A stretch of 46,462 bases of DNA from the NCBI GenBank assembly GCA_026387475.1, contig JAPLLN010000038.1, forward strand, positions 1 through 46,462. Direction: 5' to 3'. This DNA is from Candidatus Omnitrophota bacterium (GTDB lineage Bacteria; Omnitrophota; Gorgyraeia; Gygaellales; Profunditerraquicolaceae). The position numbers and the translations under genes were made by a program. Of this stretch, positions 46,243 to 46,462 are shown piece after piece (position 1 is the first letter of the stretch; each line of letters starts with the position of its first letter). The notes beneath the pieces are model-generated. The model worked only from the letters and a program-made list of their open reading frames with translations. It was not told where the DNA came from and searched no databases.

Positions 46243-46462
46243 TTAGGAGAGTTGGCTGATAAATTCTTGGCTGGTTTTCAGGGGATCTGCCGCTTCTAAT
46301 ATCGGCCTGCCGATGACCAGATAATTACTCCCTGCCGCAACAGCTTCCTGGACCGTCGCTGTGCGCTTCTGGTCGTCTACGGAAACTTTTCCCGGCCGGA
46401 TACCGGGGGTGACAATAACAAAATCTTTTTTGATCTCTTTTCTCAAAAGGGCGGCCTCTCTC
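46243..46462 (-). CDS. pyrF: Orotidine 5'-phosphate decarboxylase, C-terminal part (truncated by right window edge)
   Basis: REAALLRKEIKKDFVIVTPGIRPGKVSVDDQKRTATVQEAVAAGSNYLVIGRPI; frame open to the edge. Confidence 0.9.
   Translation of the reverse strand, partial: REAALLRKEIKKDFVIVTPGIRPGKVSVDDQKRTATVQEAVAAGSNYLVIGRPILEAADPLKTSQEFISQLS

Noticed and set aside
1-46462. CRISPR arrays, transposases, integrases or att sites near the tRNA genes
   Set aside because: No regularly spaced repeats, transposase/integrase motifs or duplicated tRNA 3' ends were seen in the window.

Overview
The 46.5 kb window is densely packed and almost entirely transcribed from the minus strand, with short gaps and ATGA-type overlaps. 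The gene content suggests an uncultivated anaerobic bacterium; a lineage such as Omnitrophota is only a guess. The strongest candidate system is a tightly packed operon running from about 10316 off the left edge. It encodes a complete minimal type II (aromatic) polyketide synthase: KS-alpha with intact catalytic residues, KS-beta/chain length factor with all catalytic residues replaced, and ACP. It also encodes an SDR ketoreductase, a TcmN-like SRPBCC aromatase/cyclase, a cupin, a PF04199-type cyclase, an amidohydrolase, a B12-binding radical SAM enzyme, a ketopantoate-reductase-like enzyme, a tandem TIGR04076-like protein, a PCP_red-like small protein and unknown proteins. A consensus sigma-70 promoter (TTGACA-N16-TATAAT) followed by an 18-bp perfect palindrome lies between a PadR-family regulator gene and this operon. 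The rest is mostly housekeeping: accA, comM/yifB, folE, mnmE, folC, purH, an EF-G paralogue, hypC/D/E, pabB/pabC, tRNA-Asp and tRNA-Val. Unusual items include a YchF-like protein lacking its GTPase domain, a HypF reduced to the Kae1-like domain, a DnaQ exonuclease-WYL fusion, a KamA plus two ATP-grasp operon, a PilZ/alpha-toroid membrane protein, a heptanucleotide tandem repeat inside folC, and a CDS that runs through a tRNA gene. No CRISPR array, rRNA or transposase was seen. All family calls are from reading motifs; no database search was run.
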